Source: Brachypterus glaber
Taxonomy: Eukaryota > Arthropoda > Insecta > Coleoptera > Kateretidae
NCBI GenBank assembly: GCA_958510825.1
Contig: OY294044.1
Coordinates: 45,224,626 to 45,288,625, forward strand
DNA length: 64,000 bases
Direction of reading: 5' to 3'
The stretch's first letter is position 1, and the number at the start of each line of letters is the position of its first letter. Made by a program: the position numbers and the translations under genes. Under the pieces are notes generated by a model, which had not been told where the DNA came from, searched no databases, and was given only the letters and a program-made list of their open reading frames with translations. Positions 46,689-57,295 of this stretch are shown one piece after another.

Positions 46689-46903
46689 AGTAAGCGGCTA
46701 GGCCGATGAAACTGTAAACTTAAAATTAATTTAGTATAAATATCACAGCAAAAAAAAAAAAAATAGAAGTAAATAACAATGAAAAAGAAAAAATATATAA
46801 AATTAAGGAGAAAAAAAATAATATAGGATATGAAAAACAAAAATAAATAAACAAATAAAAAAATAAATAAAAAAATACAAATATATAAAAAGATATTTAA
46901 AGG
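46686..46903 (-). other. Probable 3' untranslated region of the LINE
   Basis: Between the LINE stop and its (AAT)n tail. A-rich on the plus strand, with GTAAGCGGCTAGGCCGATGA just before the tail. Confidence 0.55.
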
Positions 46904-47690
46904 TTATTGGGAAAAATGCACCCACTGGTTTAAAAGCCTTTCCAGTTCTTTGTCCAGCCTGTTCTTAAATAGGTTGACTGACCCCGACTCCACTGCTTCC
47001 TGACTTAGATCATTCCACTTATAAACCACACGATTAGAAATGAAGTTTCTTCGAGGAAGTTTAGAACATTTTTCCTTAGCAATTTTTTTATTATGACCTC
47101 GAAGGTTTGGGTAGTTGTTAAACGTAAATATGTTGAGTTGTACTGAGTAATAGTTGCTAAGGATTTTGTAGGTTTGTATAAGATCGCCTCGGGATCTTCT
47201 AGCTGCCAGTGTAGTGAGGTTTAAACGAGATATTCGCTCGGCATACGGTAGGTCTCTTAACTCAGGTGGAATCTTAGATGCTCTTCTCTGCACTCCCTCA
47301 AGCAAGTCGATATCCTTGACGAAGTAGGGATTCCAAACGCAATCAGCATATTCCAGGATTGGTCGGACATATGCTTTATAGAGTTTGCATATCGTTGTCG
47401 TGGAATGATCAGTGAATGCGGTCCTTATCAGGTAAATGACAGAGTTAGCTCTCTTCACAATTTTGGCTATATGCGGTTCCCACTTTAGGTCACAAGAAAT
47501 AAGCACACCAAGGTCTTTCTGAGTTTCAACAGCACGAATAGGTTGGTCATAGAGCAGGTAAGTATTATTGGGATTATTAGGCCCCAGGTGGAGTATAGTG
47601 CACTTATTGGAGTTCAACTTCATAAGCCATTGTTGTGCCCACTCTACAACTTTATCAATATCCTGAGCAAATATCAGTAATGAGACTTGT
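46904..47690 (-). pseudogene. 5'-truncated jockey/CR1-type LINE, RT C-terminal portion
   Basis: An intact minus-strand frame of 239 codons (47623-46904), extending upstream in the same frame through AQDIDKVVEWAQQWLM to about 47670. It has KLNSNKCTILHLG, TQKDLGVLISCDLKWEPHI, VRPILEYADCVWNPY and VYKWNDLSQEAVESGSVNLF, the standard thumb and C-terminal blocks of jockey/CR1/Rex-type RTs (D-L-G-V ... R-P-x-L-E-Y ... W-N-x-L). The palm with YADD is missing because of 5' truncation at about 47690. The absence of stops suggests a fairly recent insertion. It is followed by a 3' UTR and an (AAT)n tail. It cannot act alone; a host gene is ruled out by family membership. Confidence 0.9.
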
Positions 47691-48540
47691 TTACACGTAT
47701 TTATATTTCCCTATCCGTGCAAATAGTATGAATTGTGAGTGGTAAAACCATATTTATTGTTGGCCTGTTAGTCTTAATCTCAAAACACCACACAATAAAT
47801 AATGTAAAACGTTAAGAAATCAGATTTCTCTGGATGCGTGCTCGAGTGTTGTTTGGCTGTTTACACACAAACACAAATAAATTTATGATATCGGTTCACA
47901 CAGAAAAATATTGTTTAAATCGACCGAAACCGAAACGTCGTGTAAACAGTAAACATAAGGCAATGGAAGTCCAAAGAAATTTAAACAATAGTTTAACGTT
48001 GCCTACAACCTTCAAACAGAAATAGTTATTTATGGTACTAGTGGGTAAAGTAAGATCTTGCCTATGAGCAAATTAATTTTCGAGAGGGCAACATCGGTTT
48101 ACCCATGAGTGCCATACAAGGTTTTATCCAATTAAAAGCTTAGAAATTTATATTTTTTGTTACGGTCTGTTTGACCTTACACTTATTTGGGTGATTAGTG
48201 CATTTAATTTAATTTAATTTTAGTAGTACTAACCTTTTATATAGTTTTTCTTATTTAAAATTACCATTTGGTAGTTTACTTTAATAAATTTAATAAATAT
48301 AACCTTACATTGCAATTGTCAAAATTTTCGGTGAAATAGCCATTAACTACTGTTCGTTTCGCATACTGCCCATTATTCATAACTAATATTTCTATGATAT
48401 ACGAAAATTGATTATTTTTAAATGATTTTTGGTTGTTGGTAACTTAAAATAAAATAGAGTGGTAATTTAGTTATTATTACTCTATGGTGGTTATTAATAA
48501 GTATTAATTATTGGAAAATCGAATAATCGATTCATGACTG
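47691..48540. other. Unassigned stretch at the LINE 5' side
   Basis: GTTTACAC-type words occur at 47687, inverted near 47941 and direct near 47858, so the LINE may have landed in a small hairpin element. No gene was recognised. Confidence 0.35.
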
Positions 48541-49030
48541 TTTTGCTACAATGAAAGTTGCGCATGCGCTTGAATTTGACTTCGTCAAGGGTCGCCATAT
48601 CCAATTTCTTTTCTTCTGTAATGTCTACCTGCTAAGACGTATTTCGTAAAACTTAGAGCCAGAAACTATACTTCTGGTAAGTACAAAATCTATTTTTAAC
48701 TTTCGCATTGTGTGACAAATGTTTGTATTCTTTATTAGGCTTTTTACCCGGGATTTAAATTGGGTATTCTAATGTGACCTTCTTTCGCCTTCATTTAACC
48801 TTCACACCTCGTGTACAAAATGTTGTAAAACTACAAGAATTTGAAACTGTAGTGCAATTTAATACTTTGGAACCATTATCCGGACTGGATTTACTACATT
48901 GAATGTTTTGTGGACCCCAGGGGTATTCTAATTTGGACCAAAGGCTGAAGCTGTGTGTTGTTGGATATTTCTGTCGTCCTGAGACATCAATGCTGGGATT
49001 GACCACTAAGGTTAAGTAAATTGTTACTAT
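48541..49030. other. Possible host exon or promoter region, weak
   Basis: GCGCATGCGC near 48560, a pyrimidine-rich ATTTCTTTTCTTCTG near 48602 and TCTGGTAAGTAC near 48673 look like an initiator and a splice donor. A minus frame (48791-49051) shows no domain. The call is speculative. Confidence 0.2.
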
Positions 49031-49300
49031 GTTGAAGAAATATCGCTTCACGATATTAAATTCATTTAACTTGTTCTGCTTTTAAGTAATTATTTTCATT
49101 TATATCAATTAATAACACAAATTGAAGAAATATCGCTTCACGGTATTAAATTCATTTAACTTGTTCTGCTTTTAATTATTTTCATGTATATCAATTAATA
49201 ATGTCTATTGGAGACCTCTTATGAAAGATTTAGTTAAGTAATCGTTTGATTTAAGTGATTTTGGGTATAAAATAATGTCTATTGGAGACCTCTTATTTAA
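49031..49300 (+). repeat. Two local tandem duplications
   Basis: TTGAAGAAATATCGCTTCAC starts units at 49031 and 49122 (about 91 bp each). TGTCTATTGGAGACCTCTTA then occurs at 49202 and 49276. Confidence 0.85.
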
Positions 49301-50332
49301 CTTCTAGTTAAGTGAAATCATAGTTAAGATTATATTTAGAAAAGTTGTGATCTGAGTAATATAGGGTGATTTTTATAATATTTTTTATACTCATTTGAGT
49401 ACTTTTGATAATTTTTATAATATTTTATATATTTTAATATATGAGTAATTTAATTTAAATCACATTGTGTTTAATTTGATAACCACTGTCTAGGACAACT
49501 AATAACTATTTAGCAATCTCGGTTCTTATATTAAATATATCTCTTATTTACTATATTACAGCAAACGAATCCCACATACCCCCACAGTCTTGTATTGTTC
49601 ACCCCTGAGTCCGGTGCTTGCAACGGATAACCTCTAACTCTGATATACCACCCATAATCAGAACAATATATTAGCTGAACAGCACCAAAATCTGTGCTTT
49701 TCCTCCTAACAGGTAGTTTGGCTAATATATTGCTTTTATAACGTAGCATTTTATTAAAAATTTTAATGACATTTACAAGAAAATAATTTGACAAGTGACA
49801 GTTGAGTGGGTAAAATAAATAATTATCTATTTATCTATTTAAAATAAAGCTGGTAATTGTCTCATTATCTGTATGTATTGGATAAATATTGTTTTTCTAC
49901 GATCTAATAGAAAAGTTTACATTTCTACAAAAACAAATCTAGTTTTAAGACCGAAAAATAACCTAATTCTTAGAATTTTTACTTTTCTGCTCGTTACCAT
50001 GACAGCAAGCACAAAATTAAAATTTGCGCGCTAGAGTGTAGGCAACCGGTAAGTCAATCGCAAAACAGCTGTCAAGTATATGCTGCGAGATGTTGGGTTC
50101 CGCCATTTTTTTAATATAAAATTATTATTTATTTTGTATCAAATCTCAATTTCGTGTGCTAAATATTTGTGTGTTAAATTTTTGATGTTATGAAGGAATT
50201 GTGGAGAGTTACAGTGATGAGAATTTTACTTCTAATCCACCAGATTTGCAAAAAAATGTAAGTGCTGCGACCTTGTAAGGTTATAAATTTACTGCCTGAA
50301 ATTTATTTATTTTAGATCGTAGAAAAAAAGTT
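49301..50332. other. Unassigned stretch with a possible exon
   Basis: The minus frame 49531-49794 has no recognised domain. On the plus strand, AAATGTAAGTGCTG near 50256 is a strong donor-like site after a short open stretch, but no start or acceptor supports an exon. Confidence 0.25.
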
Positions 50333-50441
50333 GTTTGTATTACAACCGTAAAATGTGATTTCTGCTTTCGCGTGATTGCTGATCTCGGCTAGACGCCACG
50401 CTCAAGCAGAAATCAGTCATTTTACGCTCTTAATACAAAAA
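50333..50441. repeat. 109-bp hairpin
   Basis: TGTATTACAACCGTAAAATG and TTTCTGCTTTCGCGTG pair with sequence at 50393-50440 around a TGATCTCGGC loop. Confidence 0.75.
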
Positions 50442-50647
50442 TAACTATTTTCTTTCGAATATTCACATATTAACAGAATCTGTTGCAAACAAATTATTTT
50501 TCTGATCAAAATTAGCAAGGTCTTAAATTAGTAAAAAGGATTAACCCTTAAATACTAAAAACCCATCTCACAGATGCGTCTAGATGCAAGCAAAACTCAA
50601 TATGTTAATATTACGGAAACCGCGCATATTCATTTATTCCCATTCTA

Positions 50648-50760
50648 CAGAGCGGTCCAAAAGTCACCCCCCCCCCCTCTTAACTTTTGAACCAGTTGAG
50701 ATATCGACTTCAAATTTGGAACTTTTAAATAAGACAACTTAAACTATCTTTTAGCATATA
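50648..50760 (+). mobile_element. Tc1/mariner-like MITE arm, truncated
   Basis: CAGAGCGGTCCAAAAGTCAC onward matches 3174-3290 for 113 bp, then breaks at TA before CAGTGTGTCCCCGGATCG (50761), which looks like the end of another Tc1-type element whose far end was not found. Confidence 0.75.
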
Positions 50761-51160
50761 CAGTGTGTCCCCGGATCGACTTGTCAATACCACAAAATTA
50801 CCATTTTTTTTTTAATTAAGAAAAACTACTTTGTGACTTTGCCCTGCTTGCTTAAAAACTAATTTTTGTCAAAATAAAATTTTGAAAAATTATAGTTGGC
50901 GCCAGATATCAGTGAAAGAGTAAAAAGTTTTCAGGTAAACTTACCTTTCCGTAACAGATATAAAAAAAAGTTATTTAAAAAATAGGTTTATAATCAAAAA
51001 TAGGAGCCGCATGTCAAATTGTTATAATTTTAACTCATAATAATTTTTTTTATTAAAAAAAATGTATCACTGTGTAGTGAAGTGGTTTTTTTACTATTAA
51101 ATATTTTTCTACTAATGTAGTGATGTCGAATTCTATCACTAATTTAGTGATATATTATAT
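50761..51160. other. Possible second Tc1-type element, far end unseen
   Basis: CAGTGTGTCCCCGG after TA is a plausible terminal repeat start. No coding frame follows. Confidence 0.3.
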
Positions 51161-52240
51161 AATTCGGTTATAGCCCAGCAGTTAATTATAACTTTTATTA
51201 TAACTTACTCAGTTAGGTTGGCCATACAAATCTTCTATCATATTTAAAGTATACCCGAGCGGAGAATATACTTAACCACTTATCACTTTATTCGGGAGCG
51301 GGTATTCTAGGAGACGGCGCTTTGGAAACAGATAAAACGATTTCTTCTTAACTTAAGAATAATATATTAAATAAATGTGAATAAATTCTCCAAGAACATG
51401 AAAGATCAATTCTTACTTCTAAGTCCTATTTCTATGCAAAGCCCTTAAATTCTAATTTCCATTATATATTAGTTTTCCATTAAATACTACTAACTTAAAA
51501 CATTCTATGTTTGAAATCCCAACTATTCGCAATCATTTTCAAATCCCAATTTATTGTCCACATTTTTCTTAGTGTATATTAAAACTGGTTCGTATAAGTC
51601 ATTTAAATAAGTTTACAAAATATTTTTCAAAGTTAAATAATATTCGTCAAAATTTCTATCAGTGTTCATACTAACAGTATTTATAAGTGACCAATTATTT
51701 TTGTCTGATAAAACGAGTCTCAAAATTTTTCTAAGTTTAAAAACTATTTTTTTAATTCAAGAATAAATCTCAAAATTAATTTTCACAGAAACTACATTTT
51801 CACTTTTGAATTTTACATAGTGACACCTTGAATAAAACTGAATCATTATGAATCTTTTCATGAGTTTATATACCCAATAAGAAGGTCACTAGTTAAATTT
51901 ATTTGACAATGCTATTAGCGCAAAATATCTACAAAGATAACGCGCATATTTAATTACCCCGACAAAAGAGTTTCAGTCTCATCAATTTGCAAACTAATTG
52001 CTATTTCTGACATCTGAAACGATCATTTTAACTATAAATTAAATTTATATAAATAATTTGGACTACTAGACAACTTTTAAGTTATACCGACAAGAATTAC
52101 CGAGGAGGGGTCCGATGTAATTTAGGTCAAACCGGACTTTACCGAAGCCGAATCTCGTGAAGCCAGATTGTATCATAGCGCAATATTAAAGAAATATTAT
52201 TTTAAAATTTTAACTACATATAAAATATTCGGATCATAAC
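51160..52240 (-). mobile_element. Possible old LTR remnant
   Basis: On the minus strand, AAAAATTAGGGGGAGAGC (a polypurine-like run ending at about 52242) is followed by TATGTTATGATCCGAATATT, as expected where an internal region meets a 3' LTR starting TGTTATG. A CCGGACTTTACCGAAGCC-type block and AATAAA-like words occur inside. The far LTR end was not located, so the boundary at 51160 is a guess. Confidence 0.35.
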
Positions 52241-54080
52241 ATAGCTCTCCCCCTAATTTTTGAAAAATGATAAGCATTTTTCAAAAAGAAAATGTGCAAC
52301 ATTTTCCTGTTCGGTTCTTGCTTAAGTTGGAATTTCACAACACATTACAAAGACCAAAAACCTATATCTAAATCATAAGAACAACTAAAACATTACTTTT
52401 AAGAACAACAAGTTATATCTTCCTTATACATTTTATAGTTAATAATTTACATTATAACATACATAAACTTTACAATAGGCATCTCTATTTTATTCATTAT
52501 ATCATAAACTTCAATAAAAAAAATCTTTACTGCGTATTGACAAATTTGCTAAGTTATACAGTTAATAATTATGCAATATTATACAACTTTAATAACTGCA
52601 ACTTCGCACACTTAAAAAAAAAATTATACCATTAATGAATAACCCCTTACATATTTCAACAAAAATAAAGTTCAATATTCATATAGCCACTTATTGGACT
52701 ATTTAGAATCATTCGTTACTTACTATATTCGAAATATCCCTCGTATTGATACAACTTCTACTACTTCTCCGAGAATCTCTAACTCATTTTATAATTAACT
52801 CCATTTATTTCAAAAAAAAATATACTATAGTATTCGCAAAATTTATTGCGACTAACCTCACTCACTATTTGTCGACTATTTATCGGTGCCTATCTTATAC
52901 TTCATAAAAAACTACCCATTTTTTTTTTTTTAGTTTTGAAACAAAAATTCATTCCTCCACTTGGGTAACATCACGGCTCCTGTCACCAGGTTACATGACA
53001 ATTTTCTTTGGTAACTGCAAATTATTGCAAATTAACCAAGACTGTTTGGTTCTGTGTTAAAAACACTACCTAACCCCCTGATTTAAAGTTTGAGTCTTTA
53101 CTTAATTGTAATACTTTTTGTCAAATTTCTTACTATTTCCAGATTTTAATAATCGTACTATCGTAATACTCTTTGCGAAATTTTGCGCATATTTTCGTAA
53201 ATTTCTTACAATTTTTCAAAAACCCAAAACTCCAAATCTGCACCATTTTATAACTTCCACTTTTGCTTAAGTAGCAAATTTAAAAACATAAAGGACTATG
53301 TCCTTCTTCAAACTTTTCATGTAACAACCAAGTGTTACTTATTATAACACCAATTTCTCGGACCTTTAATATAATACGTCAATATATTATACTCCCAACT
53401 CGATAGTTAACTTTACGTAACGTATCCTTCTAATATCCTAACTTTCTACGTAAATTCCAAGATAAATCCCAATAAAAATAAGCCTTCATTGCAATGAATC
53501 GCAGGCGTTCTCAAGTTATCATATAAATGCTTTGAGACAGAATAAATTTATTTGGTTTACTTTAAACTACGTTAAGCTGTTTGACGATATATTACGCCTT
53601 TTTTTTACCAACTGGTTAATTATTTTTTTACATAACATAACCCTCATAACCCACATATATTCCAAACTTTTACGTAAATTATAATAAAAAATCATCCTAC
53701 ATTGTAGGCGTTCTTAAGTTATTGTAATAACTTTTCTGAGACCTTTCCGATATTTTATTTTATTTACACTCTATATTACTATAGGCAGAAAGACTACGTT
53801 AGCCTTCTGAAAGTAAAAGCTTAATAAATATATTTAATATTAGTTACATATATGCGATATACGCACACCTTTTATACAATATTTCGAATTCACCAAAAAT
53901 ACTAAAAAACAAAAACATAACTCATTATTGAACTTATTTTTGTTTATGCATATGTTTCACCCATTACACCAAAAATTGTACTTTCATTACAAAACATTAC
54001 TAGTATTTTAATATACCCAACCAAAATAAATTTAATAATATATAACTTGCTGCCTTAATTTATTTTTGAACTGGACCTTT
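52241..54080 (-). other. G-poor stretch, perhaps the degraded interior of the old LTR element
   Basis: The plus strand is strikingly poor in G, so the minus strand is A/G-rich and C-poor, a bias common in retroelement sense strands. GGCGTTCTCAAGTTAT at 53507 and GGCGTTCTTAAGTTAT at 53707 mark a degenerate repeat of about 195 bp. No frame is intact. The young Gypsy element begins at its right edge. Confidence 0.35.
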
Positions 54081-54950
54081 TGTAGCAGTTATGACTGCCA
54101 CTGTTTTTAAAGATTACCTGATCTGTGTCACGTAATCATACGATGTTACCATTTTTTCAGAAGTTAGTATTTCTTTCTATTTGCACATATAAGATTGAGT
54201 ACAGACTTATTGTATGGTCTTGTGGAAGTCTTGCGATGGTCCTTGATTCCATTTGCTGGGTCATTTTTCTTTTATTACAGAATTTGTCTTATTTTTGGTG
54301 TTTACTTTTGATAGCCTAAAATATAATAACAAACGTCTAGTAATCTACTACATTCAGTACTTGAGTTAGCTACTGATGTTTTTCAGCTAGTCTTACCTTT
54401 TTAATCACAGCTAAAGCTTCTGGAAGTCGGATAAAATCATTATCAAAGATTGTTTACCTAATTTTGAGGTTAGTTTTACTTCTACCCGCATTCAGGTATA
54501 CAGTATGCATTGCATGGTCAGCTGATGACTTCAAGTTGGTTTATTTTCGTCGTATCATTTCTTAAACCATATGAAACGATTGTTAGATGTATGGCTAGGC
54601 ATTTTAAACTTATTTAGAGTATTCTTTTTCTTTGTTTTCAAGTATTATGGGGATTATGAATAGATGTTTTTTGTGTTGCCTACCCTCAAAATCGATTTGT
54701 TGTTCGTAGTTCCAAGTTTCGCCACGGGGGGAGTTTTGTACCTTGCCGGAGTTGAAGGGAGTGGCGTTCTTTTTCAAAACGACAAGCAATGGCGTTCAGG
54801 TCGTAAAATCAGAATCTGATTTTTGTGAAACCATCCGTGGTTTATGTTTGTGTAAAAATGTTGCAATAAGTTTGTAATGAAGTGTAGTATAATCCTACGT
54901 AATTAGTTCAAGCAGTTTTAATGGAAATTCCACAATATTCATCTTTCAAA

Positions 54951-55015
54951 GTAAGTCGCTTTTTGGTTACCTAAGTTACAAGTGTTTAACACGTTGTTTT
55001 CTTTATTTTCATTAG
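54951..55015 (+). other. Intron-like segment 1 inside the 5' LTR
   Basis: GTAAGTCGC at the left and TTTATTTTCATTAG at the right give a 65-nt segment with consensus splice sites, the usual minimal size for insect introns. The identical segment is at 63801-63865 in the 3' LTR. Confidence 0.45.
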
Positions 55016-55097
55016 AGGCGTACAGATGAAGGCTTCAGGCTGCAGAGTATTCTAGTATTCAGCACTTACTGCTCCAATTAATTCAGTTTTGGAATGG

Positions 55098-55180
55098 GTA
55101 AGTTTATTTTAAATCTAATTACGGATTTCGATTTTTCATATCGATGGCTGAGTTCTAAAGTCGCTGTTCTTTCTTTCTAG
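55098..55180 (+). other. Intron-like segment 2 inside the 5' LTR
   Basis: GTAAGTTTATTTT to TGTTCTTTCTTTCTAG, 83 nt, with a strong pyrimidine tract. It lies 82 nt after segment 1, leaving an exon-like 55016-55097. Confidence 0.45.
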
Positions 55181-56204
55181 ATTGTTGGTGAAGCTTTTCC
55201 ATTTCTGTTCTAACGTTCTTCGAATGTTTTGACGATACCTCTATCCCAAATTTTATGAATATTGTTGGTGAAGCTTTTATATTTTACAACGTTACCGTTA
55301 TCTCAAATTTTTCGAGTATCGATGGCGAAGCTTTCCATTTCAACTTTAACTTCAATTTTCATTGAGGTGTTCTTCAATTTTCCACATTAGTTTTCAAGAG
55401 TTTTCAAGATTTTTCAAGATGTTCAGTAAATTGCAGTACCGTCTTTAAGCCAAGAGGTTTACAAACGTTTCAATGGATCCTCAAGCGTTTGAGTTTCAAA
55501 CGTGTTCAAATTTGTAAGGAGTTCTCAAGGCAAGGACAAGGAAATGTTCTGCACAGTGACGTACATCATCAGGGAGTGGGACAACGTATTTGGTCGTTCC
55601 AGGGACAACTTTAATTAACCGGTTTTTATAGTTTTAGTGTAAATAATGAAAATGCGGTTTACTATATTTATTTTTGGTAAAATATCCAAGTTCTCAAATT
55701 TTAATATTTATTAAGGTGCTCTATTTTATTATGAATATTCTAGGTTGGTTTGTAAACAAAGTTGCAACTTTGGGCCGTACGCCTAGATTACTATTTTTCA
55801 CTTATTAACACATACCTTATATTACTGTTTTTATTTAGGTTATTCACCATAATAATTTTGGTATACATATTTTAACATTTTTGCAATAGGGTAGTTCACC
55901 ACATTTTTTTTTATATTTCGCAATGGGGTCTTTTCACCATACTTTTGGTAATTTATAATTTTATTTTAATTAATATGATTAATTAAAGTTGTCTACTTGT
56001 CATTTTAAATAAACATTGTAACAGCACATATTTGAGTTTTTGTTTAAATTATAATCAACACAAGATATACAAATCTATTCAAATCATAGTTATTTTTCAG
56101 GTTTATACATGCTGTAAAAGATAATTAATATTCTAGTACATTATTTTTTATGTGTTTGAATCTTAACACATAAACTGCCAAGCACATGTATGTTTACAAG
56201 ATTC

Positions 56205-56218
56205 TGGCGCCCAAGGTG
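56205..56218 (+). promoter_or_regulatory. Candidate primer-binding site 1
   Basis: TGGCGCCCAAGGTG resembles the complement of the tRNA-Lys 3' end (TGGCGCCCAACGTGGGG) at 13 of 14 positions. It follows TTTACA by six bases. Confidence 0.45.
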
Positions 56219-56387
56219 TTAAACTAAGCTTATTATCATAATTTTTAATCCATGAACCCCTGTGCCCGTACTGATGCCAGTTAGCCGATCGCAACCGTAC
56301 ATTTTCTTTTCTGTAATAAGTAACCAGGGCAGCGCCTGATAATTTTTTAGTTTTTACTTATTCTAGACAGGAAAACGCGGTACACAA

Positions 56388-56410
56388 TGGCGCCCAAATA
56401 ACGTGGGATT
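56388..56410 (+). promoter_or_regulatory. Candidate primer-binding site 2
   Basis: TGGCGCCCAA matches the tRNA-Lys complement exactly for 10 bases; after ATA the ACGTGGG part resumes. It follows GGTACA by three bases, which suits the LTR end best. Confidence 0.55.
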
Positions 56411-56639
56411 AAGCTAGTTTAACTTTTAAATTTTTGAAGTTTGTGAAAAAAATATAAAGTAAAAAAAAAAAAAAAAAAATTTTTTTTGAGATATTTTTAA
56501 GATATTTTTAAGATATTTAGACAAAACTGGATATGGTTGTTGATTTGATTTAAACAATAGGTGTGCAATGTTTAAAAAATAGTTTGGTGTATACAGGGAG
56601 AAAAGAAACCACGGATAGGTTGAGAGTACCAAAAGGGTA

Positions 56640-57060
56640 AAGTTTTGAGTTTTATTCGAATTCTAAAATATATAGGATCGTAATAAAAAAAGTATTGGAC
56701 GCAGTGGTACAGTTTTTGGTTATTTTTGATTCTGAAATATACAGGGTAAAAATAAAAGTTAGAGAGAATTTTTTTTGAAAAGCAAACATTTTGGTGCATA
56801 GTTTTGATTATTTTAATTCTGAAATATATAGAGTAAAATAAAGAGAGAAAAGTTTGGCCAGTGAGTTATTTTAGTTCTAAAATATATAGGAGAAAATAAA
56901 GTTGAGAGGTTTTTGGTTATGAAATTCTAAAATATATAGAATGGATTAAAGTTTGATGAAAGATGAGAGATTTTTTGAGTTTGTGAAATTCTGAAATATA
57001 CAGGGTGAACAAAAAAGGTGTAGTAGTACGCGAGAATAAATCGTGGAGTTTTTGGTTCCG
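56640..57060 (+). repeat. Leader minisatellite, about six units of 58-80 bp
   Basis: Each unit contains TTCTAAAATATATAGG-like sequence followed by AAAATAAAG-like sequence (near 56660, 56730, 56817, 56875, 56925, 56990). Iterated leaders occur in other Gypsy elements, sometimes as insulators; a function here is not shown. Confidence 0.75.
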
Positions 57061-57119
57061 ATCCGAATCTAAAAAAGAGTGGCGGACAGGGCAAGTATTT
57101 TTGAAAAAATATTGCAAAT

Positions 57120-57280
57120 TTTGAGTGAGATTGCGAGAGATTTTTGAAAGATTTCTGAAAGATTTTCAAAAGATTTTTGAGAGTGAATATTTTTAGAAAG
57201 AATATTGACTATTTAAAGAGAGATTGCGAAAGATTTTTGACAGATTTTGACAGATTTTTGATAGTAAATTTTAGTAATAA
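57120..57280 (+). repeat. Short GATTTTTGA-type iterations before gag
   Basis: AAAGATTTTTGA- and ACAGATTTTTGA-like words repeat about eight times up to the gag start. The leader contains no long frame. Confidence 0.7.
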
Positions 57281-57295
57281 ATTAAAATTTTAATC

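Larger units (their letters stand above)
54081..56384 (+). repeat. 5' LTR, about 2.3 kb
   Basis: The start is fixed by the 3' LTR (TGTAGCAGTTATGACTGCC follows the polypurine tract at 62931). The end is inferred at GGTACA, since TGTA...TACA gives an inverted terminus and a primer-binding site follows; an alternative end is TTTACA at 56198. This is unusually long for Gypsy. It contains two intron-like segments, a TTGTTGGTGAAGCTTT repeat (55183, 55263, 55319) and a TTCACCATA repeat (about 55846-55941). Confidence 0.8.

Noticed and set aside
48600..48685. Possible first exon of a housekeeping gene
   Set aside because: A pyrimidine-rich start and a GTAAGT are present, but there is no coding frame, acceptor or downstream exon.
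54125..54319. 64-codon frame inside both LTRs
   Set aside because: Present twice only because LTRs are duplicated; no motif, and hydrophobic by composition. Possible but unsupported.
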